Source: Dugong dugon
Taxonomy: Eukaryota; Chordata; Mammalia; Sirenia; Dugongidae
Direction of reading: 5' to 3'
DNA: 64,000 bases
NCBI GenBank assembly: GCA_030035585.1
Contig: CM057480.1
Span: 5,511,001 to 5,575,000 of the forward strand
Positions 1 to 9,929 of the stretch are shown piece by piece. A model generated the notes under the pieces. The model did not search any database. It was not told the DNA's origin and saw only the letters and a program-made list of their open reading frames with translations. The position numbers and the translations under genes were made by a program. Positions within the stretch are counted from its first letter, which is position 1. Each line of letters begins with the position of its first letter.

Positions 1-189
1 CCCCTGTGGGGAGGGGGTGGGTGGGTCATTTTACCTACCAGCAAGGTAGCTGCCATTTGGCTGAGGGCAGTTCTCTGTTAGCAGCCAAACACTCGCAGTG
101 GCCAAGGGAGGGTGAACCTGTCCAGTAAAGGGGATCTGAACTGGGCACCAACAGACCCTAACCACCACCTGTATGCACACAACCCAAAG

Positions 190-1127
190 TTCATTTCTCT
201 AGCAGAAACTCTTCCCTGAACTCCAGACTCATATATCCAACTGCCTGCCCCCCATCTCCAGGTAGCGTCTAACAGGCTTCTCAAACTGAATTTGTCCCAA
301 ATGGAGCCCCTGGTATTGCTGACACTCCCTCTGCAGTCTTCCGCCTGTCTGTAAATGGTTACTTCCAGTCCTGCAGCTGCTCCACCTGACTTCTCTCTTT
401 TGCTCACTCTGGCCATTCCGTAAAGCCTGTTGGCTCTATATTCAAAACACAATCCAGAACTGGACCACGTCTCACCATTCCGACACCACCATCATGGTCT
501 GAGCCACCATCACATCTTGCCTGGAATATCATAGTAGCCTCCTAAGTTACCCATTGCTATGGAGTCAACTCCAACTCATAGCGACCCTATAGGACAGGGG
601 AGAACTGCCCCACAGGGAATCAGTGGCTGGTGGATTCCAACTGCTGACCTTTTGGTTAGCAGCTAAGCTTTTAACCACTGCGCCACCAGGGCGCCAGCCT
701 CCTAACTGGTCTCCCTGATTTACCCTTTCTCCCCATGAGGTCCATTCTCCACATGGCTGACAGAGCAATCCTGAGAAGGAAACTGAACTCTATCCTTCCT
801 CTGCTCAAACCCTCCAACGACTCCATCTCACGCAGAGGAAAGCGAAAGCCCTCACTGTGGCCCACAAGGCTCAGCCTCCCCGCTTACTGCTCTCCACAGC
901 GTTCACCCAAGCTGCTGCCTGCCCTCCTCGTTGTTCTTCAAACTCTCCAGCCCCACCTCAAGGCCTTTGCACTTGCTGCTTCCCCACCTGGAATGCTTCC
1001 TCCAGACAGGCTTGTGACTACGCCTTCACTTCCTTCAGGTCTTGGCTTAAAAATCACTTCCTCAGTGGCGATTTCCCTCAATGCCCCAAGCCCCATCCCC
1101 AATCATTTAATACTCTGTCCCTGATTT
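190..1127 (+). repeat. LINE-2 (L2) fragment, C-terminal ORF2 region into 3' region
   Basis: Sequence follows the familiar pyrimidine-rich L2 text: a 'ccagactcatatatccaact' stretch near 224, then 'cctcctaactggtctccctg' around 700, a 'ccattctcca' block, and 'ggcctttgcacttgctg' near 962 followed by 'tccttcaggtct'. It is interrupted by an AfroSINE at 546-695. Reading frames are degraded, so this is a fossil. Edges are approximate and recognition is from memory of L2, not from an alignment. It starts so near the window edge that the 5' limit may be artificial. Confidence 0.75.
546..695 (-). mobile_element. AfroSINE, short form, nested in L2
   Basis: Reverse complement shows the tRNA-like head (gcgcagtggttaaaag A-box region, then a B-box-like segment) and the tail motif for 'tatagggtcgctatgagt'. 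Perfect 10-bp target duplication AGCCTCCTAA at 536-545 and 696-705 fixes both ends exactly, and removing the SINE rejoins the L2 text. Confidence 0.95.
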
Positions 1128-1288
1128 GGAGCCCTGGTGATGCAGTGGTTAAGAGCTCAGCTGTTAACCAAAAGATCAACAGTTCAAATCCACCAGCCAC
1201 TCCTTGGAAACCCTACGGGGCAGTTCTACTCTGTCCTGTAGGGTCGTTATGAGTCAGAATCGACTCAACGGCAAGGAGTATGGTTGGT
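1128..1288 (+). mobile_element. AfroSINE, short form
   Basis: Begins ggagccctggtgatgcagtg, has the internal pol III boxes (gcagtggttaag; gttcaaatcc), the gaaaccctacggggcagttc middle and the tail 'gagtcagaatcgactcaacg'. It abuts the 3' end of the preceding L2. No clear target duplication. Confidence 0.93.
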
Positions 1289-1488
1289 GCAGAGGGAATA
1301 GTTCCTCTCGAAGGTGCCTTGCAGGAATCACATCATCTAATCACATCGTCCTCACCATTGGCCTCACCTGGGAACATGTTAGAAAAGCAAATCCTTAACC
1401 CCACCCTAGACCTACTGAATCGAACTCTAGAGGAAGTACCCAGAAACCATGGTTTAACAAACCCTCCAGGTAATTCTGATACACACTA

Positions 1489-1706
1489 CCTCTTTTAAGG
1501 CAAACAACGCATGCCTTCTACGTTTGTTTACCAAATGCGTTCTCTCCATCTCCCCAGCTATTTTCATAAGCACCACTATGCCAATTTTTTTACATGCTGC
1601 TGTTAAAAAAAAAAAATAGCATAAAGTGCTTATGAAAATACCTTGCAGGGGGAGAGCGCACTTGGCAAACAAACGTAGCTGATGCGTGTTTTTACATAAA
1701 CTACGG
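1489..1706. mobile_element. Palindromic MITE, TA-flanked, Tc1/mariner-like (copy 1)
   Basis: About 218 bp that is nearly one long inverted repeat. The left arm has 'ctacgtttgtttaccaa...gctattttcataagcac' and the right arm carries its reverse complement, around a short A-rich centre near 1605-1618. TA dinucleotides at 1487-1488 and 1707-1708 fit a mariner-type target duplication, with termini CC...GG. A second copy of the same family lies at 26698-26912. It has no coding capacity. I do not recognise the family name. Confidence 0.8.
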
Positions 1707-1914
1707 TAAGCTTTGAGCTCTACAGAGCCAAGCCATTCAAAACAAGATTGCAGGCAGGAACAGGGCAGTGAGAAACAATTTGGGATCAAAATGGGTGGGG
1801 GAGATGAGGAGAGAGGAAGCAAGTGCCTTCTTGGTTCAGGCAGGGAAAATATGGCAACTGCTGGAAGTGTGACAGATTTGTCAAAAGTTTGTGAAAACAC
1901 CTCAAGAAGAGGAC

Positions 1915-2168
1915 CCATGTTTGCTCACACTACGTACCCTGTGCCTAGAACAGAGCCTAACCTGCTGCCGTCGATTCTGACTCATAGCAACCCTACAGGA
2001 CAGAGCAGAACTGCCCCCAAAGAGTTTGCAAGGAGTGGCTGGTGGATTCGAACTGCTGACCTTTTGGTTAGCAGCTGAGCTCTTGACCACTGTGTCACCA
2101 GGGCTCCAGAAAAGAGCCTGGAATGATCAGATATGTTGACTGAATTACAAGTGAACGCACGAGTGAAT
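1915..2168 (+). repeat. LINE-2 3' terminus, split by a SINE
   Basis: 'ctgtgcctagaacagagcct' before the SINE and 'ggaatgatcagatatgttga ... gtgaacgcacgagtgaat' after it together resemble the L2/MIR-type 3' tail (cctagaacagtgcctgg...gaatgaatg). Old and diverged. Confidence 0.6.
1959..2107 (-). mobile_element. AfroSINE, short form, inside the L2 tail
   Basis: Minus-strand copy with tail at the left (ctgccgtcgattctgactca) and the tRNA-like head ending ...accagggctcc. The 12-bp target duplication AGAACAGAGCCT / AGAAAAGAGCCT at 1947-1958 and 2108-2119 has one mismatch. Confidence 0.95.
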
Positions 2169-2352
2169 TAGCCTAATAAATTATGTAATGTGTCATGGTT
2201 CCATCTGTCTGCAGTGGTAAAAACTGCAAAATTCTCCTCCAGACAAGAAATAAGAACCCAGAAACCTTCTGAGTGCCATCTTGCCAAGAGGCCCATCATG
2301 ATGTCTAAATCCTCTCTGCTCCCTCAGCCTCACTAGTCCTGAGATGCCTGTA

Positions 2353-2527
2353 GACCAGGACGCCAGAACACACAGTACACCCAGTTAAATGTGAATTTCA
2401 GATAAACGATGAATAATTACTAGTGTGTTTATTGTACAGGATATACTAAAAAATCATTCATTGTTTATCTGAAATTCACATTTAACTGGGTATCCTGTAT
2501 TTTTATTTGCTAAATCTGGCAACTCTA
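2353..2527. repeat. Palindromic non-autonomous DNA transposon remnant
   Basis: Two arms, 2380-2416 and 2453-2491, are near-perfect reverse complements (ccagttaaatgtgaatttca / its complement, then gataaac[g/a]atgaat) around a 36-bp centre. The right flank continues 'tatcctgtatttttatttgc' and 'taaatctggcaactcta', as in a common mammalian palindromic MITE. I recognise the pattern but not the exact family name (hAT-type is a guess). Confidence 0.7.
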
Positions 2528-2689
2528 TTTTGGACTGAACCCTGTCCTTGCAGCAGGCCTGGAAAAGCCTCTCCACACCTCATTCCTTGAGAGAAGAGTG
2601 AGAGGTTACGGGCTCCCGCTGCCCCTCCTCCACCCCAAAATGCACATGGGGTGGCAGAAGGCTCCAGGCTTTGCTCACGTGGAGAATGT

Positions 2690-3223
2690 GCTCATGGCCT
2701 CCAATGCCTAGAAGCTTCGTTCCCTTTGCTTAGACTCCTCTTCCCACCTCTACCTGGAGCCTTCCCACCTGCCTTTTAACTCCGACTTGCTCTTCAAGGG
2801 AGCCCTGGTGGCGCAGTGGTTAAGAGGTTGGCTGCTAACCAAAAAGTCAGCAGTTCCAGCTGCTCCTTGGAAACCCTAGGGGCAGTTCTACTCTGTCCTA
2901 TAGGGTTGGTATAAGTCGGAATCGACTTGACGGCAACAGGTTTGGTTACCCTTCAAGACTCACTGCCTCTCCCTAGAAAACTTCCCTGGGAAAGACACAC
3001 AGGCACAGAGTGTGAGTTAAATTCTTCCCTGTACATATGCAAACACCCATCCTAGAAATCACTACACTCAGATGTAACTGTCTCCTGTAGATGTAACGTC
3101 GCTCCCACGGGCACCAAGTCCTTGGGGCAGGATGCTGTTTGCTCTTCACTCTATTCCCAGCACTCTACCTAGTACCCGGCTTTCAGAAAGTGTCTGATGA
3201 ATAAATAAGTGAATGAATGAACG
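2690..3223 (+). repeat. LINE-2 3' region, split by a SINE
   Basis: Upstream text (cttcccacctgccttttaac) and downstream text (cttcaagactcactgcctct, then cccagcactctacctagtac and gaataaataagtgaatgaat) match L2 3' ends, which finish in a GAATGAATGAA tail. The AfroSINE at 2799-2948 interrupts it. Confidence 0.65.
2799..2948 (+). mobile_element. AfroSINE, short form, with B-box region deletion
   Basis: Starts ggagccctggtggcgcagtg. The region after 'aaccaaaaagtcagcagttc' lacks the usual gaatccac stretch, so the B box is damaged. Approximate target duplication CTCTTCAAG / CCCTTCAAG, with the left copy ending at 2798. Confidence 0.92.
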
Positions 3224-4340
3224 CACAGTAACTTCTCAGGATAAAAGGGCCCAGTTTCTCAGGGAGCAATCAAGAGTAGATTTGAACTCGTGGAGAAGGG
3301 AAGAAATTTTCCCCCTCGGGACAACTCATTGCCTCTCAGCAGAAAGAACAAGACTTGCAAGGAGTGTACACCCATCTCCGTACTGTGATCCAGGGTCTAG
3401 CAAAGCCACCTGGCAGACAGCCTATGACTTAGATTAATTTCACAGTCAGTCAGACTGTGGACCTAAGACCCGAGACCCAGTAAGCAACTCATTTGCCAGC
3501 AGCTTGGCTAGGGCCCTCTTGAAACTGGTCTTGAACTACATGTGGTTTTTCTTCCCCCACTTCACAGGCCCCACAGTTCACCCTACCAAATATGGTCTAA
3601 CTTAGGAGCTATTAAACTAGGCGGCAAGTTCTGCTTTTCAATCAGCTGCCTCTCAACTCCCAGCCCTGGAGGACGTCTCTTTGTTGGATGGTAACCTGGA
3701 TTTCCCTCCTCAATGCCGCATGGGTCCTGAACACCTGTTCTTTATGCCAGTCCATGAAACACCCCCCAATTAAAGTCTAGGAGAACAACGAAAAGCAAAG
3801 CCTATCTGCAAACAGAGAATTACACATCCAAAAGCAGCACTAGGTCAGATGATGGGTCATTAAATCCCTGAATATCCCCATCCAGCGCAGGACAAAAGCA
3901 CTTCTGGAAATGTTTACCGCGGAGATTTGAAACCACTGGAGTTGAGACATTCCGAGGTAAGCGTCCCAGGACAGCTTTCACCCTGGCTGTGGGTCTCAGC
4001 TCAGAGCCAGGGGAGGTAGCCTTCACCACTCTCCAGATAACGCCCAGGAAAGAAATTTGTCTTGAGAGATGGTACGGCAATTTGTGTGGCTTCCAGATGA
4101 GGCGAGAGAATGCAGAAAAAATTTCAATGAATTTATTTGCTTTCTCTTCTAAACTTTGAATATTAATTCTAGTCTCTCAGAAAAGGAAGCGCATAGCTTC
4201 AAAACCTGGGCTTACCTTCTTTTGTGCCCGCAGTGTGACTGGAATGTGGTGTTAGTAAGATGACCTTGATGCTGAGGGTGGCTTCCCTGGGAACTGAGGG
4301 TGCTATTCTGCACCTTCCTTAGGTTGAAAAAAAAATGGCC
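3224..4340. other. Low-repeat sequence without recognised feature
   Basis: No repeat family, splice-bounded open frame or RNA gene is evident to me on either strand. Open frames here are short (74-86 codons) with no recognisable domain. Confidence 0.5.
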
Positions 4341-4351
4341 CCGATATTAAG

Positions 4352-4735
4352 CAACATTGATGCCTCTGAATTACGGTGTTGACAAAGAATAGTGAATATA
4401 CCATGGACTGCCAGAAGAACGAACAAATCTGTCTTGGAAGAAGTACAAACAGAATGCTCCTTAGAAGTGAGGATGGTGAGACTTCGTCTCACATACTTTG
4501 GATGTGTTATCAGGAGGGACCAGTCCCTGGAGAAGGACATCATGCTTGGTAAAGTAGAGGGTCAGTGAAAAAGAGGAAGACCTTCAACAAGATGGACTGA
4601 CACCGTGGCTGCAACAATGGGCTCAAGCATAGCAACGATCGTGAGGATGGCGCAGGACCAGACAGTGTTTCGTTCTGTTGTATGTAGGGTAGCTATGAGC
4701 CGGAACCAAGTCAACTGCACCTAACAACAACAACA
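4352..4735 (+). pseudogene. RTE-type LINE 3' end (C-terminus of reverse transcriptase ORF), copy 1
   Basis: Plus-strand translation gives the end of an RTE/BovB-class ORF: an 'IPWTARRTNKSVLEEV' block, then 'YFGCVIRRDQSLEKDIMLGK', a 'KRGRPSTRWTDT' basic segment, and a C-terminal 'RSVVCRVAMSRNQ' motif. This matches the layout of RTE elements, which end soon after the ORF. One in-frame stop lies between LGKVEGQ and KRGRPS. The 3' end is a CAA repeat (aacaacaacaaca), not poly(A). Only about 125 codons remain, so this is a 5'-truncated fossil. A second copy lies at 46395-46776. Confidence 0.85.
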
Positions 4736-5370
4736 CAGTGTCTTTAGCACCTGGACCATCTGGTGATGCTCTACCATCTCTTTTGCCTTGAAATCGTCTG
4801 TCTGTATCTTTTTACTGACTGCTATATGTAAAATGTAAGTCCAAAATTCACCTGCTCTAAGATGCAGGACAAGAGGAGGTACATCCGAGTAATACCACTG
4901 ATGACAAGATTCTGGCAAAGTCCTTTAGGGATAGAATGTTCCACAGACTGATGAGCCCAGATCGGAGGGAAGGGTGCAGGGGACTAAAAGAGACCTCAGA
5001 TTTCTGACTGCAGGTCGAAAGCTTCTATCCTCCTGTGGTTCCCCCGCCCCCCTGGTTTCCATGGATGGATGGGGGCTAAAATTGGTAGGGAACTGACAGC
5101 AGAACCAAGGACAGAAAAGCCCTTCTCTTTCTTACCCAAGTCGGATTCAGAGTGTGCAATGGGGAGCCTGGGGGGGAGCAGCCCGTGCCCTGGCTCCCCA
5201 ACTTATGAGGTCATCAGGGAAGCTCCTATAGATCTTCTGGTTGTATGATTCCTTCCTTTTCTATTCTCCATGTGACTTTATGACTTGAAAACCCATAGGT
5301 GCTAAACAGGGCTGCTGACACCATTCATGTATTGGTGGGACTTGGGAGAAAGTCCGTCAAGCCATGCCCT
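4736..5370. other. Sequence without recognised feature
   Basis: No repeat or gene recognised. A G/C-rich stretch near 5038-5200 lacks CpG clustering and looks like ordinary unique DNA. Confidence 0.4.
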
Positions 5371-5382
5371 GGCTTTATCTAT

Positions 5383-5411
5383 GGAGCACTCCTACCATTC
5401 TGGAGTGCTCC
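5383..5411. repeat. Short perfect hairpin
   Basis: ggagcactcc pairs perfectly with ggagtgctcc across a 9-nt loop. It sits just upstream of the larger palindrome at 5418-5613 and may be part of the same ancient element. Confidence 0.7.
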
Positions 5412-5417
5412 CAGGGA

Positions 5418-5613
5418 TGGATTACCCAATAAGCAAGGTACACACGGGCTTACTTGTGCCTACTTACTAATCTGTAGTGCAAAATTTTACCCATTCAAAG
5501 ATGTGGGGGAACCCATGTGAAATTGTACACTACAGATTAGTAAATAAACACAATTAAACCCATGTATACCTTGCTTACTGTAAGCCCGAGCATACCTTGC
5601 TTACTGGTTAATC
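5418..5613. repeat. Long imperfect palindrome, ancient MITE candidate
   Basis: Left arm about 5427-5487 (aagcaaggtacacacgggct ... actaatctgtagtg) is matched in reverse by 5519-5580 (cactacagattagtaaat ... ataccttgcttactg). A second copy of the outer arm, ending ggttaatcc, lies at 5592-5613 and mirrors 5418-5440 (ggattaccc). Arms are around 80% identical, so it is old. No target duplication was found. Confidence 0.65.
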
Positions 5614-6081
5614 CTCCCCTGTGTGCTCCAAACCAGACACAGGCCAAGTGCCTTCCAGGCCAAGAGGCTTCCTCTTCCAGCGAGAGCAAAATGGAAGATG
5701 GGTGTAACTAGCTGAGAAATGTAAACCTTCACGAACGACTCAGCCCTGAAAAGCCAAAGACTACTCAGGCACTTTTTTCACTTCCAGTTAACCATACAAT
5801 TGCTCCACATCTCCATACCACCTTCCACTCAGGGATATGTGTCTGTTCTGCTCGAGCTTTTGGGGAGGGAGATTCAGTCTTCTCACAAAACGAGGCCATA
5901 ACCTTTGGATGTCAGTGTTTCCAGACAGGAGACAGGACTGCTCTTCTTTCATCCCCAAACCATGCCCTACATCACTACTGCTCTTCCTCATACTCAGCAG
6001 GGTACGAGACATGCAGTTCATAACTCCAGCCAGTAGGAAACTATTCTGCAGCTCCCTGGAGAAGGTGAAAGGGGGAGAAAA
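5614..6081. other. Sequence without recognised feature
   Basis: Nothing beyond short overlapping open frames on both strands, which share no known domain. Confidence 0.4.
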
Positions 6082-6262
6082 TATTCACCGAGCACCAGCG
6101 ATGTGCCAAGAACTCTGCTGGTACCTTTCCTCCATTAACTCGTTAAATTCACAACAACCCCAAGAAGTAAAACATACTGTCCCTGTCCCATTTTATAGAT
6201 GAGGAAACTAAGCCAGTGGTCCAGGTCTCATGAGTGGTAGAGTCAGATGGTGGTCTGAGGCT
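6082..6262 (-). repeat. MIR SINE
   Basis: Read on the minus strand: core 'gtttcctcatctataaaatg' complement near 6190-6210, and the 3' part visible as caccgagcaccagcgatgtg...aagaactctgctgg. Highly diverged, as expected of a mammalian-wide SINE. Confidence 0.75.
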
Positions 6263-7242
6263 GCCATTGCTGGGGCATGAAGACACCTCTTTCTGGATGG
6301 CTCACAGCTTGTTCTGAGATTTTCTAAAACTCGCTTAAACTCCTGGTGGAGCTATTAATATTATCACTTCTCCTAAATTGGAATGGTCTTGTCTGTTCAT
6401 CTTCTCCCTCTTTCCTGTTTCCTTGTCCTGTGGTACTGCTGAATTAAGTAACGTCTACAAAGATCTCTGAGTTCCTTGAAGGGAAGTTTCGAATAAACAC
6501 AAGTTATTAACCTTCAAAGCACCCAGAGTTTTGAATGAAGAAGTTATAAAAATTATCACAAAGTCCTGCTGGGGTTTGATAATGAACAGAAGCTTTACTG
6601 AATCTTCAAACACTTCCGTTTCTTCTTGAGAGCAAAGGTGAGTCCCTCCAGCCAGAATGGGTGCTAATTCTAATGCCAATCCCTAGCTCTTCTCTCTTCT
6701 GATGTAGGGAAGGTCAAGTGCCCCTTTCCAGAGCCTTCTGCAGTGACTTCATGGAGATTCTGAGCAGTGGGTGCCTGAGGCTTCTCAACAATACAGCTCC
6801 ATCATTCTCTGGCTCTGCAGCCAAAACAACATGAGGATATGACAGTACCTCATAGGAGAGAAGATGCCACCACTGGGAAGTCAAGACCCACAAATTCAGT
6901 GTTCAAAAGGGGTCTCATTCCTAGCACCTGTGGCTCTCCACACACGGTCAGGGTGATTATCAGGGGTCAGAGAAGGACCTAACTTTGTCCACCCAAGCCA
7001 ACTGTTCACAGACTCAAGCAGGACTAAAGCTGGGCCTCTCCTCCTGAGACTTTGCTGTGAGTGGGAGAAAGGGAGGGGGAGGACAAGGGGAGAGGCTAAC
7101 AGAGACACCCCATGCCCTCTGCTGGGTCTAGAAGAGACAGCACGACCATTCCGGATTGTTCAAATGCTCATCCAGGACAGGGAATGGAGGAAAGGGCATG
7201 ACAACTCAGTGGCAAATTCATCACCTCACTATCAATGGCCTC
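6263..7242. other. Sequence without recognised feature
   Basis: About 1 kb with no repeat I recognise. Minus-strand frames of about 70 codons are unremarkable. Confidence 0.4.
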
Positions 7243-7555
7243 TGTTATGGATGGAACTCTGTTCTCCAGAAATGTGCGTCAACATGGCTAGGCCATGATT
7301 CCCAGTATTGTGAGATTGTCCACCATTCTGTCATCTGATGTGATTTCCTATGTGCTGTAAATCTCACCTCTCTGATGTTAATGAGGCAGGATCAGAGGCA
7401 GTCAAGCAGTTATGTTAATGAGGCAGGACTCAATCTACAAGATTAGGTTGTATCTTAAATCAATCTCTTTTGAGATATAAAAGAGAGAAGCAAGCAGAAA
7501 GACAGGGGGACCTCATACCACCAAGAAAGAAGCAGTGGGAGCACAGCACAACCTC
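7243..7555 (+). mobile_element. MaLR-type LTR fragment (5' two thirds)
   Basis: Starts tgttatggatggaactctgt and follows the same text as the complete LTRs at 8833-9357 and 10423-10930 (gtcaacatggctaggccatg; ttttgagatataaaagagag with a TATA-like motif; accaccaagaaagaagcagt). It stops before the polyadenylation region and abuts a MER5-like fragment. No coding capacity. Confidence 0.8.
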
Positions 7556-7683
7556 TAGTAGAGCAGTGGTTTACATAAGAATCACCTCAGCTCTTGTTAA
7601 AATGTAGATTCTGATTCAGTATATCAGGGGTGGGAATGCAAATTCTCAGCAAAGGGTTCAAACCTGGATGAACTGGTTCAAAG
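7556..7683 (+). repeat. MER5/MER20-like hAT non-autonomous element
   Basis: 'gagcagtggtttacataaga', 'atcacctcagctcttgttaa' and 'gattctgattcagtatatca' match the shared text of these mammalian hAT-Charlie MITEs. The 3' half is replaced by the next SINE. A close relative with the same 'gattctgattcagtatat' wording is at 62704-62895. Confidence 0.65.
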
Positions 7684-7851
7684 CCATGATTCCAACTCAT
7701 GGCAACCGTATGTATGCAGAGTAAAATGGCTATATATGGTTTTCAAGGCTGTGACTTTTCAGAAGCAGAACACCAGGTCTTTTTTCTGAGATGCCTCTGT
7801 ATGGATTCAAAATACCAACCTTTCAGTTAGTAGCCAAGCACCACCCAGGCA
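7684..7851 (-). mobile_element. AfroSINE, second subtype, diverged
   Basis: Minus strand: tail 'ccaactcatggcaaccgtat', middle 'ttttcagaagcagaacacca', and the head ending 'caagcaccacccaggcagtc'. This subtype differs from the short form by its cagaagyagaycrccaggyc middle. Diverged more than most copies in the window. Confidence 0.8.
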
Positions 7852-8085
7852 GTCAGACCTTCTTTGGTCCCCACCATTCAGAGTCCCCAAAATCCTATCA
7901 CAGAGATCTGCAACTACAGTAGCTATAGGAAAGCTTTACGGGTCTTCAGTAAAACTGCAGGAGCTTTAGAGACAGAAGGGATTAAGGGCCCCAGTCATTC
8001 TACCTGGGAAGGCCTCAGAGTCAAAAGAACATTATTGCTAAATCTTACCTTTTGCTGACATGGATTGTGCCACATGTCTTCCAAA
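7852..8085. other. Sequence without recognised feature
   Basis: Short gap between SINE and L1 remnant. Nothing recognised. Confidence 0.35.
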
Positions 8086-8089
8086 GCAG

Positions 8090-8312
8090 ACAACTCTAAA
8101 TGGGCCCACCAGCCAAGGGGCAAGGACAAGAAGGCAGGAGGAGACAGGAAATCCGGATGAATGGAAATGGGGGACCCAAGGTCGAAAAGGGGAGAGTGTT
8201 GATACGTCACAGGTTTGGCAACCAATGGCACAAAACAATGTCTGTTAATGGTTTCATGAGAAAATTATTTGCTCTGTAAACCTTCATCCGAAGCACAAGA
8301 AACAAAAAAGAT
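8090..8312 (+). repeat. L1 3' UTR terminus, old truncated copy
   Basis: 'accaatggcacaaaacaatg', 'tttcatgagaaaattatttg' and 'ctctgtaaaccttcatccga' align with the last 150 bp of the young L1 at 35290-35430. Upstream 'gacaggaaatccgg' and 'ggggagagtgttgatacgtc' resemble the L1 end at 56170-56230. Tail is A-rich but not a clean poly(A). Left edge approximate. Confidence 0.75.
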
Positions 8313-8518
8313 ATATCAGCAAATACTAGTTACCAAAAAAAGAAAACTATAAAACGACGTACTTGAACTCTGACTGGACATCAGGTAGTATCAAGTAGTC
8401 ACTGTTAAATGTTTTTAGGTACAAGGGCATTTTGGTTACATTTAAAATAAAATAATCTTTTAAAAAAAGCAGACAGACAACTTATTTTCACTACCGTTAA
8501 GATTATTATTGTGCATTT

Positions 8519-8741
8519 TAAAACACAGGAATTTTGGAATCACACAGATGTGGATTTAAATGCTTATCTGACCTTAGGCCAGGTGTGTGACTTCCCTCGG
8601 CCTCAGTTTCCTCATTTGTAAAGTGACAGTAGTAACAGCACCCACCTTATAGTGACACTGGGAGGTCTGCCTTTGCTAACTGCGTATAAACCACCTAGGA
8701 CCGTGTCAGCACAAGGTGAGCACTCAGTAAAGCATCATGGG
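8519..8741 (+). repeat. MIR SINE
   Basis: Classic order: 'ggaatcacacagatgtggat', 'cctcagtttcctcatttgta' core, then 'ctaggaccgtgtcagcacaa' and 'gagcactcagtaaa'. Nearly full length. Confidence 0.88.
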
Positions 8742-8832
8742 TCTAATTAGTGACTGAGCCGTAAGCAAGACAGTACTAAGAGTAGGTCAGGAACACGGAG
8801 AAGGGAGAGATATGGTAGCTGAGAAACGCTTC

Positions 8833-9357
8833 TGTCTTAGTCATCTAGTGCTGCTCTAACAGAAATACCACAAGTGGGTGGCTTTAACAAACAGAAATTT
8901 ATTCTCTCACAGTCTAGTAGGCTAGAAATCCGAATTCAGGGTGTCAGCTCCAGGGGTAGGCTCTCTCTCTCTGTTGGCTCTCGGGAAAGGTCCTTGTCAT
9001 CAATCTTCCCATGGTCTAGGAGCTTCTCAGCACAGGTACCCTACCCTGGGTCCAAAGGATGTGCTCTGCTCCCAGTGCTGCTTTCTTGGTGGTATGAGGT
9101 CCCCATGTCTCTCTGCTTGCTTCTCTCTTCTGTATCTCAAAAGAGATTGATTTAAGATACAACCTAATCTTGTAGACTAAGTCCTGCCTCATTAACATAA
9201 GTGGAATCCCACCTCATGAACATCATAGAGACAGGATTTACAACACGTAGGAAAATCATATCAGATGACAAAATGGTAGACAGTCACACAATACTGGGCA
9301 TCATGGCCTAGCCAAGTTGACGTATTATTTTGGGGGGACACAGTTCAATCCGTGGCA
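8833..9357 (-). mobile_element. Solo MaLR-type LTR, complete
   Basis: 525 bp from tgtcttagtc to ccgtggca (TG...CA on the minus strand), flanked by a perfect 5-bp target duplication GCTTC at 8828-8832 and 9358-9362. On the minus strand it reads 'ggacccagggtagggtacct', a region rich in 'gagagagag', and a 'gagaataaatttctg' polyadenylation signal. MaLR elements (ERVL-related) typically leave such solo LTRs by recombination. No internal or coding sequence remains. Confidence 0.9.
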
Positions 9358-9362
9358 GCTTC

Positions 9363-9929
9363 CCTTTCTCAGGTGAGGAGGGCAGCCCCCTAAGGAAGAA
9401 GAAAAGCATGACAAAAAGTCAGAGGACGTGGCAGCCTGGCTGTGGAAGATGAGCCAGGCCAGAACAGACAGTGAAGAATCAGGGGAAATAAGGCTGCCTT
9501 GCCAAAAAGGACCTTGAGCTTCAGGCAGAAAGATTGGCCACGCTGCAGTGGGCTGTGGGACACCCCTGCTGGTACTCAGGCTTTGGGCTATCTACACTCA
9601 CCAATGGGCAATGGCGCATATCCTGGGATGGAACTGCTCACCCTTGTGGCACCACCCTTCTTCCTCTCTTTGACCTTCCAGTCAGGAACCCATGGAACAC
9701 TGTTACCCAAGCTTTGGCTCACCCATGGGCAGTAGGTGGCTACCATCAGCCCTTTCACCAGCAGGCTGTGAGGGCCCCTAGTAGGAGTCTTGGGGATCTG
9801 AAAACCCTCAAGTCGTTGCTTGGCCCGAAAATGCTTGCCAAGCTCCTTTTCTAAAACACCAGCCCAGAGAGTGGGCCAGTGTGTCTTCTCCATCAACCAC
9901 ACAGCTCCCCTCGACACCCCCGCTCCTGG
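9363..9929. other. Sequence without recognised feature
   Basis: Overlapping open frames up to 109 codons on both strands, none with a recognisable domain or a splice context I can defend. Judged chance frames in GC-richer DNA. Confidence 0.4.

Noticed and set aside
4319-4543. Minus-strand open frame over the RTE remnant
   Set aside because: Shadow of the RTE reading frame on the plus strand, which carries the recognisable protein motifs. The same shadow recurs at 46419-46604.
9534-9917. Overlapping frames of 106 and 109 codons on both strands
   Set aside because: No known domain, and the opposite-strand overlap suggests GC-driven absence of stops.
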